A program made the position numbers and the translations under genes. Below, piece after piece: positions 49,594 to 63,763 of a stretch of 64,000 nt of DNA. Each line of letters starts with the position of its first letter. Positions within the stretch are counted from its first letter, which is position 1. The DNA is from Acanthaster planci (taxonomy: Eukaryota > Echinodermata > Asteroidea > Valvatida > Acanthasteridae): positions 389,650-453,649 of the forward strand of contig NW_019091403.1 in NCBI RefSeq assembly GCF_001949145.1, in the 5' to 3' direction. The notes under the pieces were generated by a model. That model saw nothing but the letters and a program-made list of their open reading frames with translations. It was not told the origin of the DNA and searched no databases.

Positions 49594-52500
49594 GTAGGGA
49601 GAAGAAAAAAAATAAGAGAGGTCTTGCACTTGTGCAAAAAATTATGCTGAGCCTAGGCGTACAGGTACATGTAAACGTTATTCCTGTCCTTGAAACAGCT
49701 CATTTTGGTACAGTAATTTCCCCTAAAATCCCCAGGATTTCTGCTAGCAACCCTCTTTAATTCTTCAATACACTTCACCTTTATATACATGTACTTGATC
49801 AAGCTCTACGTCTACATGTATGTAAAGAAGTACATGTAGTTGTTTTTTTAGAAAAAAGGGGGAATTGAGACGACTGCTTTAAATTGCAGTATAGAAAGAT
49901 TGAGGTACATGTACGAGTTGGTGTCCCATTTAAAGGCGAGCCAGCACCTTACTGAAGTCATCACACTTGAATCCCTGTGAGTGATTGGTCAGTTCACAGC
50001 AACAATGCTGTGGTAAGGTCCTCCATACGTATAGGCTGAGTTTGGGGGGCTTGTTCTCGTATGTTCATGAACAGTTTGATTTGTTTTTGGTCTGCCGCTC
50101 AAACACCGGGAACGTACAACCGGTTTTTGCTGGTAGTTAGTGACAAGGAACATGCAACATCCATGTACGTTATTCGAGAGTTACTGTTTGGATAACTGGG
50201 CTGAATTCTTTTCTGTTCAAACAGGAACATTCATTTCTGTGTTATAAAGAATACTTAATGTTACTTTTGCAAATTTCCTATTGTCTCTGGCTTTGTAAGC
50301 CATCACTGTTTGCAGCTGTTCAAAAATCAAAATCTTGCAAGTTTTTCTGTGTGTTCTTGTAAAACCCTGACGAGGAGGTGGTGTGTGATCCTGTTCCGAG
50401 AACAGTGTTCTTGAGTCGTGTTCCCACTGTTCAAGTGCGAGAACAAAACCTTTTTCAAAAACAGGCTGCCCGAACTCGACCATTGTGATACCCTGTCTGT
50501 CTTTCATTCCGAAAGTGTGCCGTTGCTCTTCTGATGAGTAAAATTATGTGTGGTATGCTTGGTTAATCAAGTTGACTCAAAGACAAGCTTGTTAACATAG
50601 TTCTGCTCTTTGAAGCATGGAAAATGCCGGCCCATGTCGTGCTCATATGTGTCGTTTTGTGTGGTGTGTGCATGTGTCGCTTTCAACAGCTCGGAAGTTG
50701 GGAAAGCATAATTACAATATCCAAACCACACCGTAAATTTTTACACACCCTCGTTCTACTATATGTTCTAAGAAATGGACCAGTTTTCTGTGCCAAGAAG
50801 AAGCGCATGTGAAGGAGTGTATACTACCCATAAAAGTTTTCCACACTGATATGCCTAGAGTATAAAATTAAAGTGAAACTTTTGAGAGGAACACAATTTT
50901 TTTCTTCTTCAACTAAATACAAAGGAGAACCCACGCTTGCAGCTTGATCAAAGCCCACTGTATTTTGGAGTCAGGTTTTAGATGAATGTCACACACATTT
51001 CGACGTACGTGCATTTAGTTTTACATGTACCTGCGTGGGGAAAATGATCACGTCAAAGTTCATGGAAAATGAAATGTCATTAAGCACAGGTGTCGTGTTT
51101 CACATTGAAACCAAAACCTTTCCTGCTCGTATATATGTACAATGCTCTCATGAAAAGGAAAGAAAAATCGAAATTACACTCCAGTCACATGAAGCGCTTG
51201 CTGCCGGTACTTTTGTCTTTCCTTTACAGTTTTGAAGCACTGTACTGAAATTATTGTTTAGGAAATTCCCGAGGGCTTGGTAAAATATGGTGGTTATAAG
51301 ATCGACTGACATTTAATTCGTCGTCCCTCTCGAATCTGAGACCGAGTTTAGAGTACCATGTACTAGAGTTTAAGTCCCTGGTCCTGCTGGAAAGTATTTG
51401 ATTTCCTTTGCCCCTACAGTTTCTTTTTCGAGAGAAAACAGTGTGCTCAAACAAGCACAGTCCCGGGTGTTTTAAATCTTACACTCTTGACATACCCTGA
51501 AACGACTTTGAGAACCAGAACACAAGAAATCAAAGCTTGGGTTCATATGAAACAAAGTGTTTTCAGAATGCTTTCTTGGTTATGTCTGCACAGTAATATA
51601 AAAGAATTGTTGTACCAGTGTGGTTTTAGCAAGCGCCATTGCCTTCCAAATCTTTTCCCCCTAATAGATCGAGGGTACACATGTCGTAAAACAAATCAGT
51701 GTGGGAAAATACTATTGTACAAAAAAACATTGAAACTGAACTACAAATTAATGACAGTATTATCGCACATGCAGCTTCAGAACTTCAGTTCAGGCCTTTC
51801 ATGTGAATGTGTGCTAAGCCTGTGCAGTCAAGCCACAAACTCTAAATAGAGCCAAACAAAAGTCCTGAAAAAACAAGCATATTTAGAACAAACCAAATAA
51901 AAAGCCAAATTGTTTAAAAAATCATCATGTGGATTGAATATTTAGAACAACATCCACTCTTTGAAATGCAAGTCTAAAGACATTTTTTACAATCAAATGT
52001 AAGAATAAGCAATCAGAGGAGAATCAAATGAAATCAAAATCAAATTTTCCGATATAGACAGCACCATTCATCCCTCGTTATACTGATTGTTAGCTGTTCC
52101 GTTTGCACTGCCTGGCAAAGGGTCAACACACACACCAAGTTTTTAGACACTGACCTAGTCAAGTCTTGGCCTTTTGCCCTTCTATGCCAGTGGAAAAAAA
52201 GACTGTTGCAAAAAAAGCATACCGCCCTAGGCCGACTTGCGATTAATCCGGTATCCCCACCGCGAACACACAGCGTCCTAATTGGCCAAATTAGCCCTAA
52301 GTGTGCTCAATGCCTGCGCCTCAATTCAATTGCGTGTGCTGGTGACTGGGTGCTCTGTGTACTGTCTTTTTTGTACCATGATTTTTTTTGTCGGAGCGGC
52401 GGCAATCATCTCGTTTGCTTTTTTTTCTGTTGTTGACGAAGCTATGACACTTATTTTACTGAAAGAATGATCCTTAATAGTAGGATTATCAAACAGGTTT

Positions 52501-54654
52501 GCATGAAGAGATTCAATGCTGGCCACGTTAAGCTGTTTATTGAGTTGATAACCCTCCCCCCCCCAAAAAAAACAGTATCAGTTTGGAACATGTCCCATCA
52601 TCCACCATGAGCAGGACCAAGAGAAGGTGGGAACTACACTTTGCTGGTTCATGAATAACTACGAAATACATGAATTGTGGTTGCATAATTCTCGCTACAA
52701 GCATGGCTCTTTTCAACATGTGAGGGGGTGCTTCTGCTCAAGGCAGATTTGGAACATTCAGGATGTTGTGTTTGAAGTGCCTTGTTCTCATTCCGGAACG
52801 GGTGGCTATTCCACTGGAAACACTGGCATTCTCATCGGATGTTGCCTCGGAACGGTTTTAACACTAATCCGATCATTTCAGCCATTCTGATGTAGCTGGA
52901 ATGGTCCAACAGAACACATGTTGCTGACTGTTGAGACACTCCCTGAAAGTCTTGTCTTTCTGTCCTGTACGTGCAGCTCTGTTGACGGTCACCTGCTGTT
53001 CTGACCAAAAAAAAATGGAAGCAGAGGCTTCTTTTCTCAGACAACAAAGACAGAATCACTTCATTGGCTGGATGCCGTGGGATTGTTTTGTTTTGGGCAG
53101 CAAGATGAAAAGCACTTTTTGATTCAAACAATTCGCAAATCGTTCAGGGCCATATTTGTCCGCAGTTACACCAAATGTTGCAAAGGGCTATGCAGTCTTT
53201 CCTAGATTTCATCCTCACCAGTTTCCCAAACTATCCCCCACCGGTAGGCACACCACAAATAGCCAAGGCTTGTTGTGCTAACGGCCCATCATCTTTCCAC
53301 TTTCCTGGACTTCCTACAACTCACAAAGTTTATTATGATATCAGATTCCCAAATTAAGAACGTGTTGAAACTCTCTCCCTAAAAAAGAGGAGATGAAAAA
53401 CAAAATTTCTGCACTTTTGGTGATATTTCAGCACTTGAGTAACTGTCTCGCCATGACGACATGAGTAGTTGATATAGACAGTCTGGATTGTGCCTCGTCT
53501 CTGCCGTAGTTTTGATAACAGAAAGGTTCGTATTTGGCAAGTACTCTGTGTAGACCTTTAAACTCAACCGTTGGTAAAAACAGCGCACCTATGTATGCGC
53601 ATTTTAAAAGCCCTTTCCCGTAAATTGCTCCCTGCTTAAAATAGATCACCGGTCTGGGGCAGATGAAGATGAAAGCACCTGAACATAACTTTCCCAAGTG
53701 TATTAAATGGATGGTAATAGTCACACAAGTTTGATAAACACGTAACAGTACCCGTCGTTTCGGAGATGGAGTGGTGGTGGAGTGCGAACAGCACCTCCCC
53801 CACTGGTAAATGTTCTGCGCGGAAAATGCAATTAACTTTGTGGACATTTCCGGTGATAGCAATTTTCCCTGGCAAAGCCCGTGTTACACTGATGATCTGG
53901 TGAAAAGCGCACGGCGTTTGTTTTTTGGCACGAACAGGCTCTCTCCGTAATGGAGCACCCTTTTGTACACAATCTATGCACTTTGCCGACGGTGTAGGGT
54001 TCACAGGAAAGGCTTTAGTCAGTGATGGAAGCCAAAACTCTAGAGAAATGCGTTAAGAGTGCGAATTTGAGGACAAGGTAAGATTCCACTCTCTTCCCCT
54101 GCCCCCACCCAGGGGTCCTTGATAAACATGAATGGTACAAAATGACCCATTTTCTGTGTTGATCTTACATTAACTGCGTTTCCCCCATGGTGTTTACGTT
54201 AGTTCTTTTCCAACAACAAGCCAAATCACTTTGTATCACACTTGTACATGAACATGTACCTCCACTAAGTCCCGAAAAACTTTCCCGCTTTAGAATCTAT
54301 TTGTTCAGAGCAATTCTTTGACAACATGCATGCACGTAGTTCAAATAAAAATAGCCCCATGCACACTTTACACTGTACGTGCATTTGTACATGTAGATGA
54401 GTCTTATGTACAAGCTCCATTTATATTACCCGCACATTTAGAAACAAAATTCTTTTATACTCATTATCACTTAATTTTGATTTGCAATTTAGTTTTTATT
54501 TTGTAAGCATATTTTTATCACTTAATTCCAAATTATTTATTTGTCAATCGTCAAATCTAGGGCTGGATGAACAGATTTTCAAGTCCCAGTGCCGTCACTT
54601 TTGTTCATCCTGGCCACCCTTGGTTGGACTGTACTTGGTTTGTGTACTACATTG

Positions 54655-54910
54655 TACTTCCCCTTTCCCTTTCTTTCCATCTCATGACCTCCCTTACATC
54701 CCTTAACTCCCCTTTCACCCCTAACCCAAATCCCCTTCCCCCACTTTCTCTCCCTACACCTCTTTCCGACCCACTGCCCGCCCTGCCCCCCTGTATCCCC
54801 ACTCTTTCCCTGTTTATTTATCCTTTTGTTGATTGTTATCATATTGTGATGTTCTCTGTATTGTTTTCTGTATGTGCAGTGACCGAATAAATAACGATAA
54901 TAGTAATGCC
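54655..54910 (+). repeat. Pyrimidine tract followed by a possible LINE 3' tail
   Basis: From 54655 to about 54830 the plus strand is nearly all C and T. It is followed by TTGTTGATTGTTATCATATTG and an end CGAATAAATAACGATAATAG with short AT-rich repeats. That arrangement resembles the 3' untranslated end and tail of CR1/L2-type LINEs. No reverse-transcriptase frame is visible upstream, so this would be a truncated copy. Confidence 0.35.
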
Positions 54911-57099
54911 TCATCCTATTTTGTACTTTTTGCCCCCAAACAAACTTCCTATGATACTCTCCTAGTGTCTCACATTTCCATATTTATACTTGCCGATCGC
55001 ACCGGTCGTTTGCAAGATTTTTTCCAAAGGAACAGAGAAACAAATATTTTTTCATGTTTCATTTGGGAAGTTCACGCCCAGTCATTTGCCTCGACTGTAA
55101 ACCCTTCCTTGGGGCCTCGAACTTTAAAACTTTCCGCTGACAAGGTCGTTGCCCCTTCTCCCTCTTCGCCTGTCCCTTCACACCGAGAAAGAGAGAAAGA
55201 GAAAGGGGCAGGGAATGAAATTCAAACTGATTAAACTTTCCGTTAGCTGGTGACAGGATGCTTCATGCTCTGCCTCTGTGCTTGCTCAAACAATTTCTTG
55301 CATTATGAACCTTCTGCGTCTACACTGGTCCGTGCACCAACCCCCCCCCGCAAAAAATCTATACTTGGTGCTAGGCTTTTAAGCTGTATTGCATCGGCTG
55401 TTTGGATAGAGTCAATCAATGGAGTCAATCTGTGAAATGGCATCGTGGTCTTCCCCATCTGATTTTAAACGGTGCCAGAGTTTGTCGAATTGACCTCTCC
55501 TGCTATTGATGAGACTGTAAAAAAAAAAGCCGCGTAAGTGAAGGTGGTTAGTTTTTTTGTGTGTAGGTGTGCATGTTGACATTGTAGTGCCACTGGATTG
55601 GTCAGCGTTGTTAGTGCCGGTTCTCAACAGGATTATTACAAGTGTTTGAGCAAATAAAATGATTGTGTTGGTTTTAACGAGGCTTTTTCTCGAGTGGGCG
55701 TGGACGCTCGTGCAGAATGAATCTGTTTGCAATTATTTTGTATCTCAATGGCTAGTGTCCAGTGGCATGAAGATTCGCACAACTTCAGTAGTCGTTTCAT
55801 ATTGAAAGGCCAAGTTTGGGAGAAAGAGATGAGTTACGCCACTAAAGATGGATGGAAAGGTTTTGCATGATGTGAAAGAGGTTTCCAGCTCGTTGAGTTA
55901 ATTGGTTTTTTTTGCAGTCATCCTATTACTCTTTTTTTTACACTTTGGACAAAAAGCCTCAAATGTGAGAACTCCTTCGCGAAATGTCAAACGGTTTCCA
56001 CATCGCTCATAAAAGCTTTTCCCATTGCCCGGTTGTCGGAGTTTCCCCTCATCAGCCCAGTCGGGTCTCTCTCAGCCCCGATTAGAAATTCACATTTCGT
56101 CAGACGATCATGGCGCCACACACACTGGGCGCTTGACACAAGCTTTGACAAGGCCCCGACGCCTAGATGTTCCAAGCTGACCCTGTCACTTGTGCTTTTC
56201 CTGTCTCTGGCTGCTGTCTGCTCCCCCCCCCCCGCTTCTCTTACCGTAGCCATACCCATGTGATGTTGCCCAATACACGTACATGTACACTTCCAACAAG
56301 TCACTGTATTTTTACAGTATGCCACTCGTTAAGCTCTCACTGGTATCATCTGTACTCAATTATCCTCCAGTAGAGTAATGAACAGAATTGCATTTGAGTT
56401 TTGGCTGAGTATTTTGCTAATGAATGGTCATTGGAAAGCTTAAACCTTGTCAGGCAGATTCATCCATTTCCTGGTCCAAAGGTTTAGTGGAAATCTCATA
56501 GAATCTTGTCAAATTTTGTGCCCTAAACATGTTCAGGTACATTGGCGTGTTTTGATATTAAATCACCTGCGTCAACTTTTCAAACCCCAGTGAGGCGTGG
56601 AACTTCAGCAAGAATGTTAAAAATGAAATGATACTGTACTTTAATGCTCTGAGGTTGATATCCTCTGAGCTTTGATGAGGGGAACAAAACGTTTGCGAGA
56701 AACTCCATCTCACATCTACTTTGCTACAACTGCTTGCAGTTGAAGTAAATGTTGTTTGCAGCCCACTGCCTACACATTTGACGTCAATACCTTCAGTTAA
56801 GTCAGTCGTTCTGCTGCAAGAAAATATTTTGCAGTCCTGTTGAAAGATTCAAGCTTACGCTTTATGCAGTTATTCTCCTAAGCCATTGAAAAGAGAAGCA
56901 AGGAAAGTAATAGACATTGTCTGGCGTTTCTGTGGAGACTATTTATGGAGATTGTGGACAGCATATTGTCCCCGCATGTTTTTATTTTTGGTAAAGTAAG
57001 GAGGACGAAACAAATGTGTCACCCTTGTTTACGTGGAGAGACCTACGAAATTGTTTCTTTGAGTTGGAAAAATATGGCAATCCCAAGAGAAAGTAGCCC

Positions 57100-57160
57100 A
57101 TGTACAAGGAAGAGATGCTGGAGTTGTGGGCTTCGTTTAAGAAGCAGAGACAAGATGGAC
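57100..57160 (+). other. Coding-like ATG segment, unidentified
   Basis: ATG 57100 opens MYKEEMLELWASFKKQRQDG, a helix-like charged peptide with a possible donor at GGAC|GTGTAT. No acceptor or promoter pairs with it and no family is recognised. It could be a first exon or a chance frame. Confidence 0.15.
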
Positions 57161-60100
57161 GTGTATTCCCAGTCGGCTGTTCATTCCAGGATGGCTCTTG
57201 GCCAAATCCGACTGTAACAGGAGATGCAAAGCTCGAACATATATCACTGTACAATTTTCCATTTTTCAGTCACTTGTTATTGCCAGCGATGCAGGAAGTT
57301 GGCAAGTTGGAAAATAGGGATTAGTTTTTTTTTTCCTCTTCTGGCTTTTGTTTTGGATGGCTGTTTTGTCCTTGATGAAAAAAGAGTTAATTCATGATGG
57401 TAATGATGGGGGGGGGTTGGGAAATGTATCTGCCGGCATTTAGCGTCACTGTTAATTTCCCCATTGATCTGGGGGTTTCATTGCTCCCCGTCCCCACGAC
57501 TTGCCCGACAACCCCCTGGGAAATCAAACCATCGGTGAGCTTAGTTTTTTTTTACCCCTGACTATCCCTGAATATTCAGGGGGCTGGTGATTATTCGATT
57601 GGGTATGTTTCGAGGGAGTTTGAATAGAAAACCATACCTTTTGCTCTTATTCTATCTCCCTCCTCGTCTCACTCTTTCTCTCTCTTTCTGTTCTTTTTTT
57701 CCCCTCCGTCTTCATTGCTTTTTTATTACTTGTAGAAGTCTTGGCAGTGATATCTGCCAGTGTAAATAATTGAAGTTGCTGAAGGCTGTTGATGTGAGTT
57801 ATTCATTGGAAATGGAGGAAGTTTCAAACTCCCGCGGAGACTTGTCGAATGCTTTTTAAATTGCATTTGGGCAGGTTTTTTTTCTTTCCTTCTATCATCA
57901 CTTTGCAACGATTACAGTTTGTTTTTCATCAGAATATAAGCTTTTTTTTTCTACCGTACTTTACCCAATCAGTGTAAGATTTTTTTCCACTGTGATGCAT
58001 CAGAGATTTAAAAGGAGAGTGTTTTGGATGTATTTTGCCAAACTTGGATCAGTGTGTTACATGCGTACTGTATTTACAATGCAAATTTTGTTTCATTTTT
58101 AACACTGCACAAGATAATCAACAAAGATAATCAACTCCACTACGGGTCATTACATTTTATATAACATTTTCCCTTTCTTGGCTATTTTCAGAACTCAGAC
58201 ATTGTTTTGTACCTGACTACAAAATGTTATAGGTATAGTGGAGTACCAGTCTGTAGCAACGCTGATCACTACACTACTCTTTGGCTGGTGACCAGTTAAA
58301 ACTGATCAGTGCTCTTCTTCACTGCAGATTCCATGAGTGGATTACCACTGACGGAATTATCCATTTTTAAATGTCACTTGATTAGTGGAAGTATAAATGT
58401 GTATGTACTTTTTTTTTTCAATTACTGGGTGGGTTTTCCAAGGTCAAACTCCCCTATTTTTGAAGTTTTATGTTAGCTGCACTCTTGCATCAATTCTAAA
58501 TTTCCTTCCCAGCTCCAGAAGCAGCGTCAAAGGAAGAAAGAAATCACTCCATTGCCAAATTGTCAGTGAGTTGAAGCCGAATTTATCACCCCTGGTGCTT
58601 GGCTGTCGTCCAATTGTCTGGCAGGGGGAAACGAAGAAGAAGAAGAAAAAAAAAAGCCATGTGAAAGAAAAAAAAAATAAATTGAGAAAGGGGGGAAAGC
58701 AACAGCCGCTGAGAGCAGCGACCTGTGATTTCACATCCTATCTTGATTTGGAAGCAGCGGCAAGGCAAGGATGCAGCAGTCGGCTGCGGCGGGGTGTGTA
58801 ATAAACAGTCAGCTTCGGCCAGAAGCCAGGCGAGTTTGAGGCATCGCGTTCCAATCGTCACCCTCTTCGCGCGGGCGAGCCTAACTAACTCTTGACATGT
58901 ATGGGTCGTTGGCGTTGATCAGTCGGTCGTTCAAGCGTGGTTTATCCCACCATCCAAATCCCCTTTGAGATGGGCGATGACAGACACGGCGAGGGAAAGG
59001 GTGAGGGGGGAGTCGGTTGGTTTGTGGCAGCAGTGTTGTACGGTGCCTAGGTAACTCTTTCTGTTTCTTTCTCTCGCTTGCTCACATGGTGCGCCGCTAA
59101 CGGAAGGCTTGTTTAAAATGTCAAGATTCACAATCAGCAGATAGGCATCAGTGTCATCTACTAATTATCCTGCTGTGTCAAATGCCAAAGTCTCGTTAAC
59201 ATTGGACAATTTTTTGTGTTTCGGAGGTGGTGACATTTTTCAGGGTAGGAGCGTCGCCCGCTGTTGCAGATGCACCTGGGGCATTGAAGAAACGGAAGGG
59301 TTTATTATGAGTTAACCAATAATTTAATCAGGTCTTGTTTTGTAATGACACAGAATAAAAGGCATTATCGTTGAAATTCCTGATGCCTAGGACAGAAAAA
59401 TATACAGAGATCTTTGAGAAATTTGATAGTGACTTTTTTTGCCTTTATTGTATATTCATGTACACGTACATTGTAATTTTGTTTTGTGACAATTTATTCA
59501 AGTGCTACAGCTCCTTATGTGAAAAAAAACTTCCCATTCTTTAAGAAGTCTTTTGTTTTTTCCTTGGTACTGCACAGTTTTAATGGTAGAGTAAACATAT
59601 TGGAGATGACCCTATTGAATTACAGTTACATAAAATATGACCAGTATAGTATTGGTTACTCTTCCCCCCCCCTTGTGAAATAGACTAAAGAGACAAAGCA
59701 TATTTTAAAGAGGATGATTATGTCAGGTGATTTGAAGTATTAAAGCTCGGGCATTGTGACAGTTGATTTTGTAATGGGATCGGTACTCGGTAAGCCTCAG
59801 TAACCACTCGAAATTAACACTAATGTACACGATGCTCACATCTAAGAAGAACACACGCTGGCCTCGAATCAGTCTTAGCTGGCATGAATTATGCATGATG
59901 GCTGTTAGACTTGGCCGTTGAATATTCATTGGGTTCTCCTCTCCTCCCCGTTCCTCTCGGCCATTGACCCTGGCTCGTTTAACGGCCGTGATTGATTTGC
60001 GCGGCGAGAATGTAGCCGTGGCAGTGTGTGGCCATGCTGTCCAGTCTGGCAGTGCGTGTGTTGGGTTCATACGTGTGAACATGTTTTTCAGGATGGCATG

Positions 60101-63100
60101 CTAATATGCCCGGAGGCAGTACGTGTGTCCACTGCATAACGACGACATGTTGAGATGGCCATGCCGTAACTAGGAGTGATACATTAAGTGCAAGTACATG
60201 ACCATGTTCTGTATACTGCAAAATTGTGAACAGAAAAAACTGCCTCAAGAGCATTACAGGCTTCTTCAGTTTTTACCAAATGTTTGAAAATTAATCAAAT
60301 GAGTGGCAGATTTTATCTGCATGTTCATGAAAATGTCCAGAATTCTGAGAGATCTTGGAATTCAGTAACAAAGTCTTTCTTTTTTTGGGGGGGAGCAAAA
60401 TTGTCGGGATAGAAACGAGGGGCACACTTTTAGCCGTGACTTCTGCTTGTGTTTCCAACTGCTGTCATTCATCAAGACTGCTTTTGTTTGAGATTCGGGA
60501 ATAGGATTTACCATGGCATATCTCAGAATTTAAAAAGCAAAGAATGCATAGTTTCTCTTTCTGATGGTTATAGATCTGTTGGTTAGATCATCCTTACAGA
60601 AGATGCATTTCCTGGGTGTAATTATATAAACCCTTGACATCCCCCATTGAGCAGTTTTGCCATTGTAGAACAGTCAAACATTGGGAGAGTGATCCATTGA
60701 AATTTCTGCATCAGAAGTGGCACTCATGAATGCTCATGCAAACAAATCCCAAACCTTGCCCAGTAAGCTGTGACTATCTCCCCCCCCCAACACTCCCTCC
60801 CTCCTCTTGTTATGTCATCACCCCCTCCCCCACCAGTCTTGTCATGGAAGGCAGTGCGCAGTGATGTGCCGCAGAAGCGATTCATTCCAATTGTTGACGC
60901 CTTCATCGCTGCTCCCTTTCCTTCCAGTGCCACAGGAGAATGCACACATTGCCTCCCACGCCCCCCACCCCCCCACTCTGTCACACCAACCTCTGACTGA
61001 CAGCATGTGTCAGAAATTTACCCCCTCGTTCCCCCTGGCCTCCTTGTCCGGACGTTTGCCCGCAGGCTTTGGTTTACACATGATGGCGCTGCCGAAAGTA
61101 CACCTAGATGTCAGAGCCATCCAGTCGTTCCAAATTGGAACACACGTGTGCAGACACTGGCACAGAACTAAAAGAGGTCAAAACGAAGGGCTTTGGCTAA
61201 GACTAACATGTTATCTATGGCAAGTGGCTTCAGCCGCGAGACCATCGGCTTTGGTAGGAGCATGTGTACTCTGCCCACAGTCACAACGGTTGATTGCAGC
61301 TGGGGATAAGTGCGTACGGGCCGACTGGCAAGTACGCAAGCAGTGGCCAGCAAACAAGCCCACATGTTGACCAAAAACTTGAGGCAGGACCCTTGTCAAA
61401 TGCCAACATTTTTGTCCGACATGGCACTTTTGAAAGCTGTACTTTCTTTGTGAAAATTCCAAACCATGTCGCCACATTTACTCTACACGCACATGTGCGT
61501 GCACATGTAATAAAAGAACTTCAGTTGAACACGCTTTCAAATTCCTGAAAATAAAATGTTACCTGTTTTATCTTTAAGCTCGAATGCTAAAAATCCAAAC
61601 AGTGCGTATGTGGTGAAGCCCCTGTAGAAACTTCAAGATGAAATTTGTGGGCAATTAAGACTGTTGCCTTGCTACCAAATTCATGCTGTTGGTAGCTTTT
61701 CTCTGACCAAGAAGGCCATAGACAAACACAAATATTGTAGTCTCCTTTGTTTGCATTATCTACCGACAGGTAAAATGCATATCTTCCGAAAACTTTATTT
61801 GAGAACTTTGTGGTTTTGTAGCACATTCCTGGTACTGACTTGGATAAAAGCGGCAAAATAAAAGAAAGGTCACAGTTCCTGAAAAGCTGGAGGAGATATA
61901 CCTCAAACCTCAGTTGCTTAACTCTTTCTGGCTTTCTTTTTAAAAAAATCTGAGCCCTTATTTTTATCTTTCTTACTTGTATCCTCAGGAAAGTATGTTA
62001 GACAAAGATATGTCAATATTTCTGAAGCATGTGGCTAACACTTTTTTCCTGGGATTATGAAGTATTCCCAGTAGCTGCCTGCAGGATTTTTGGGCCATTC
62101 GTTCTGATCTATGGGATCTTCAAACGTCTCGTGTGGTATCCATAATTAATCACTTCCATCATGTTTACGAGCGTTTGCAGAAATTCTCCTTGAAAAATTC
62201 AAGAGGTCTTTATGAAGCATCCGTGCCCATGGATGTACATGTGCCAAAAAAAAGTCAGGTGCTTGTCATCCATGATTGAGCAAAGTCTACCCTTGGGGAG
62301 TTGGGTATCATCCTGATACCGCTCATAAGGATTTTTATACTTCATCTGACATTTAGGCTCATGATCTGATTTGTGCCAGAGGAAAATATCCCACAACATT
62401 GTCTGAGCTTGCACACTCAGTGTTAAAGTAGTGTAGCTCTTACCACTTGCTGCCGGGTGCTTTGAAAAATGCAGTGCACACGTATGGGCGATTTTCAAGA
62501 TTTTCAGTTTTCAAAATTCTTCAAAAATTTATCATTTCATTTAATGGACGTTTACACCCCTACGAACGACTGTCTGATGGCCACTCTAGTCTGACAGACA
62601 AAATCTATTGATGACTGAGTATTTCAGCCAGGTCTGCAGCTTTGTAAAAAGAGCTCAGATTGTGTGGTGTTATGTAAGTCTCTTTTGTTCCGGAAACTGG
62701 CACAGTGCACTGCTGGCATCTTTTCAATACAGGCCAGATTAGCATGCAGCAGTACTGTATCGCTCATCGCTGGAGCGCTGGAGAGCTGTTGTCCCCGGTG
62801 GTAATCTGCTTGCGCTGAATGCCACAAACAGTGGTACATGTATAATCTTTCAAAGCGAGGACAGATTTCCTCCGCTATTGACAACTGAAAAAATGTTGGC
62901 AATCCCCTGCAGCTCGGTCTTTGGTGCCAAGCATGGTCTCTTGTGTCAAGGCCTAGCTCTTTTGTCCAGTTTAGGGTTCCCCGGCGTCGTGTATGCGTAT
63001 AAAGCCTATGTGCTCGAAAACGCCGGTCCCCTGTGGTTAAAGTAGTGTAGCTCTCTGATATCGTACTAGGGTGAGATTCGAACAGAAGTCACCACAAGTG

Positions 63101-63156
63101 ATTGTCAGGGAGTTCATCACTAAGCTTGACTCACTCCAAATCTACTACTGGTATGT

Positions 63157-63522
63157 AGCACTATGTACTTGTACCGTAGTGTTCACCGCAGTGCATGATG
63201 GGATAGAATAGGATCAATGGCACAGTGCACATGGCTGTGGTATGCAACAAGTAAGGGATATGGCAAAGATATATGTACCATTTGGTCACAAGAAGGTAAC
63301 AGGAAATCTCACTGTTTTTAGTCGTGAAAAATGACTCCCCAGAAGATTTTAACTGTTTTTTTTTTTTAAATATTGCATTTTGGAAATGGAGGTAACCATA
63401 CTCATGTATTTATGCTTATGATTGCAGAGTATGGCAATGCGTACATGTACCAATGAGCCCCCTTTCTGTATCCCATCATGCCCTGCGGTAAGCACAGTGA
63501 TACGTCATCAGTACATATGGCT
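63157..63522. mobile_element. MITE-like element with about 50 bp inverted ends
   Basis: The left arm 63157-63206 (…CACCGCAGTGCATGATGGGATA) pairs with the right arm 63469-63522 (TATCCCATCATGCCCTGCGGTA…). The arms share ATGTACT, ACCGCAG.GCATGATGGGATA and intervening matches with small indels. The interior has no coding frame. Target-site duplication is not evident. Confidence 0.6.
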
Positions 63523-63763
63523 ATTGTCAAATAAATTGCTCATCTTAGAAATCTTAGGACAAATTGATAGAATTGCTGAGCGCAGGTACCGGTAATAGGC
63601 CTACTAGCTCTGCAAAGCCGGTTACCAGCCAAGGTGTCTCCTATTGCCTGTGTGACTGGTATTCAGCTGATTTTTTTATAGGGGGGCCTTGAAGTTAACA
63701 TTTCTTCAGCAGTATTTTCTTCCAATAGTAGCTTCAGGAATTGGCGTCCTTATGTCATGGGTA

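Larger units (their letters stand above)
49594..63150. other. Non-coding tract: downstream intron or intergenic
   Basis: No exon is convincing. The longest open frames (for example 60807-61370 and 54833-55234) coincide with C/T-rich or CG-poor low-complexity stretches and lack domains. Pyrimidine-rich tracts occur at 54655-54830, 57640-57720 and 60780-60840. A less repetitive stretch around 59880-60120 could be regulatory. Confidence 0.4.

Noticed and set aside
60807-61370. 187-codon open frame on + strand
   Set aside because: It begins in a C-rich low-complexity tract, has Pro/His/Cys-rich random composition, overlaps open frames in other frames and has no domain or splice logic.
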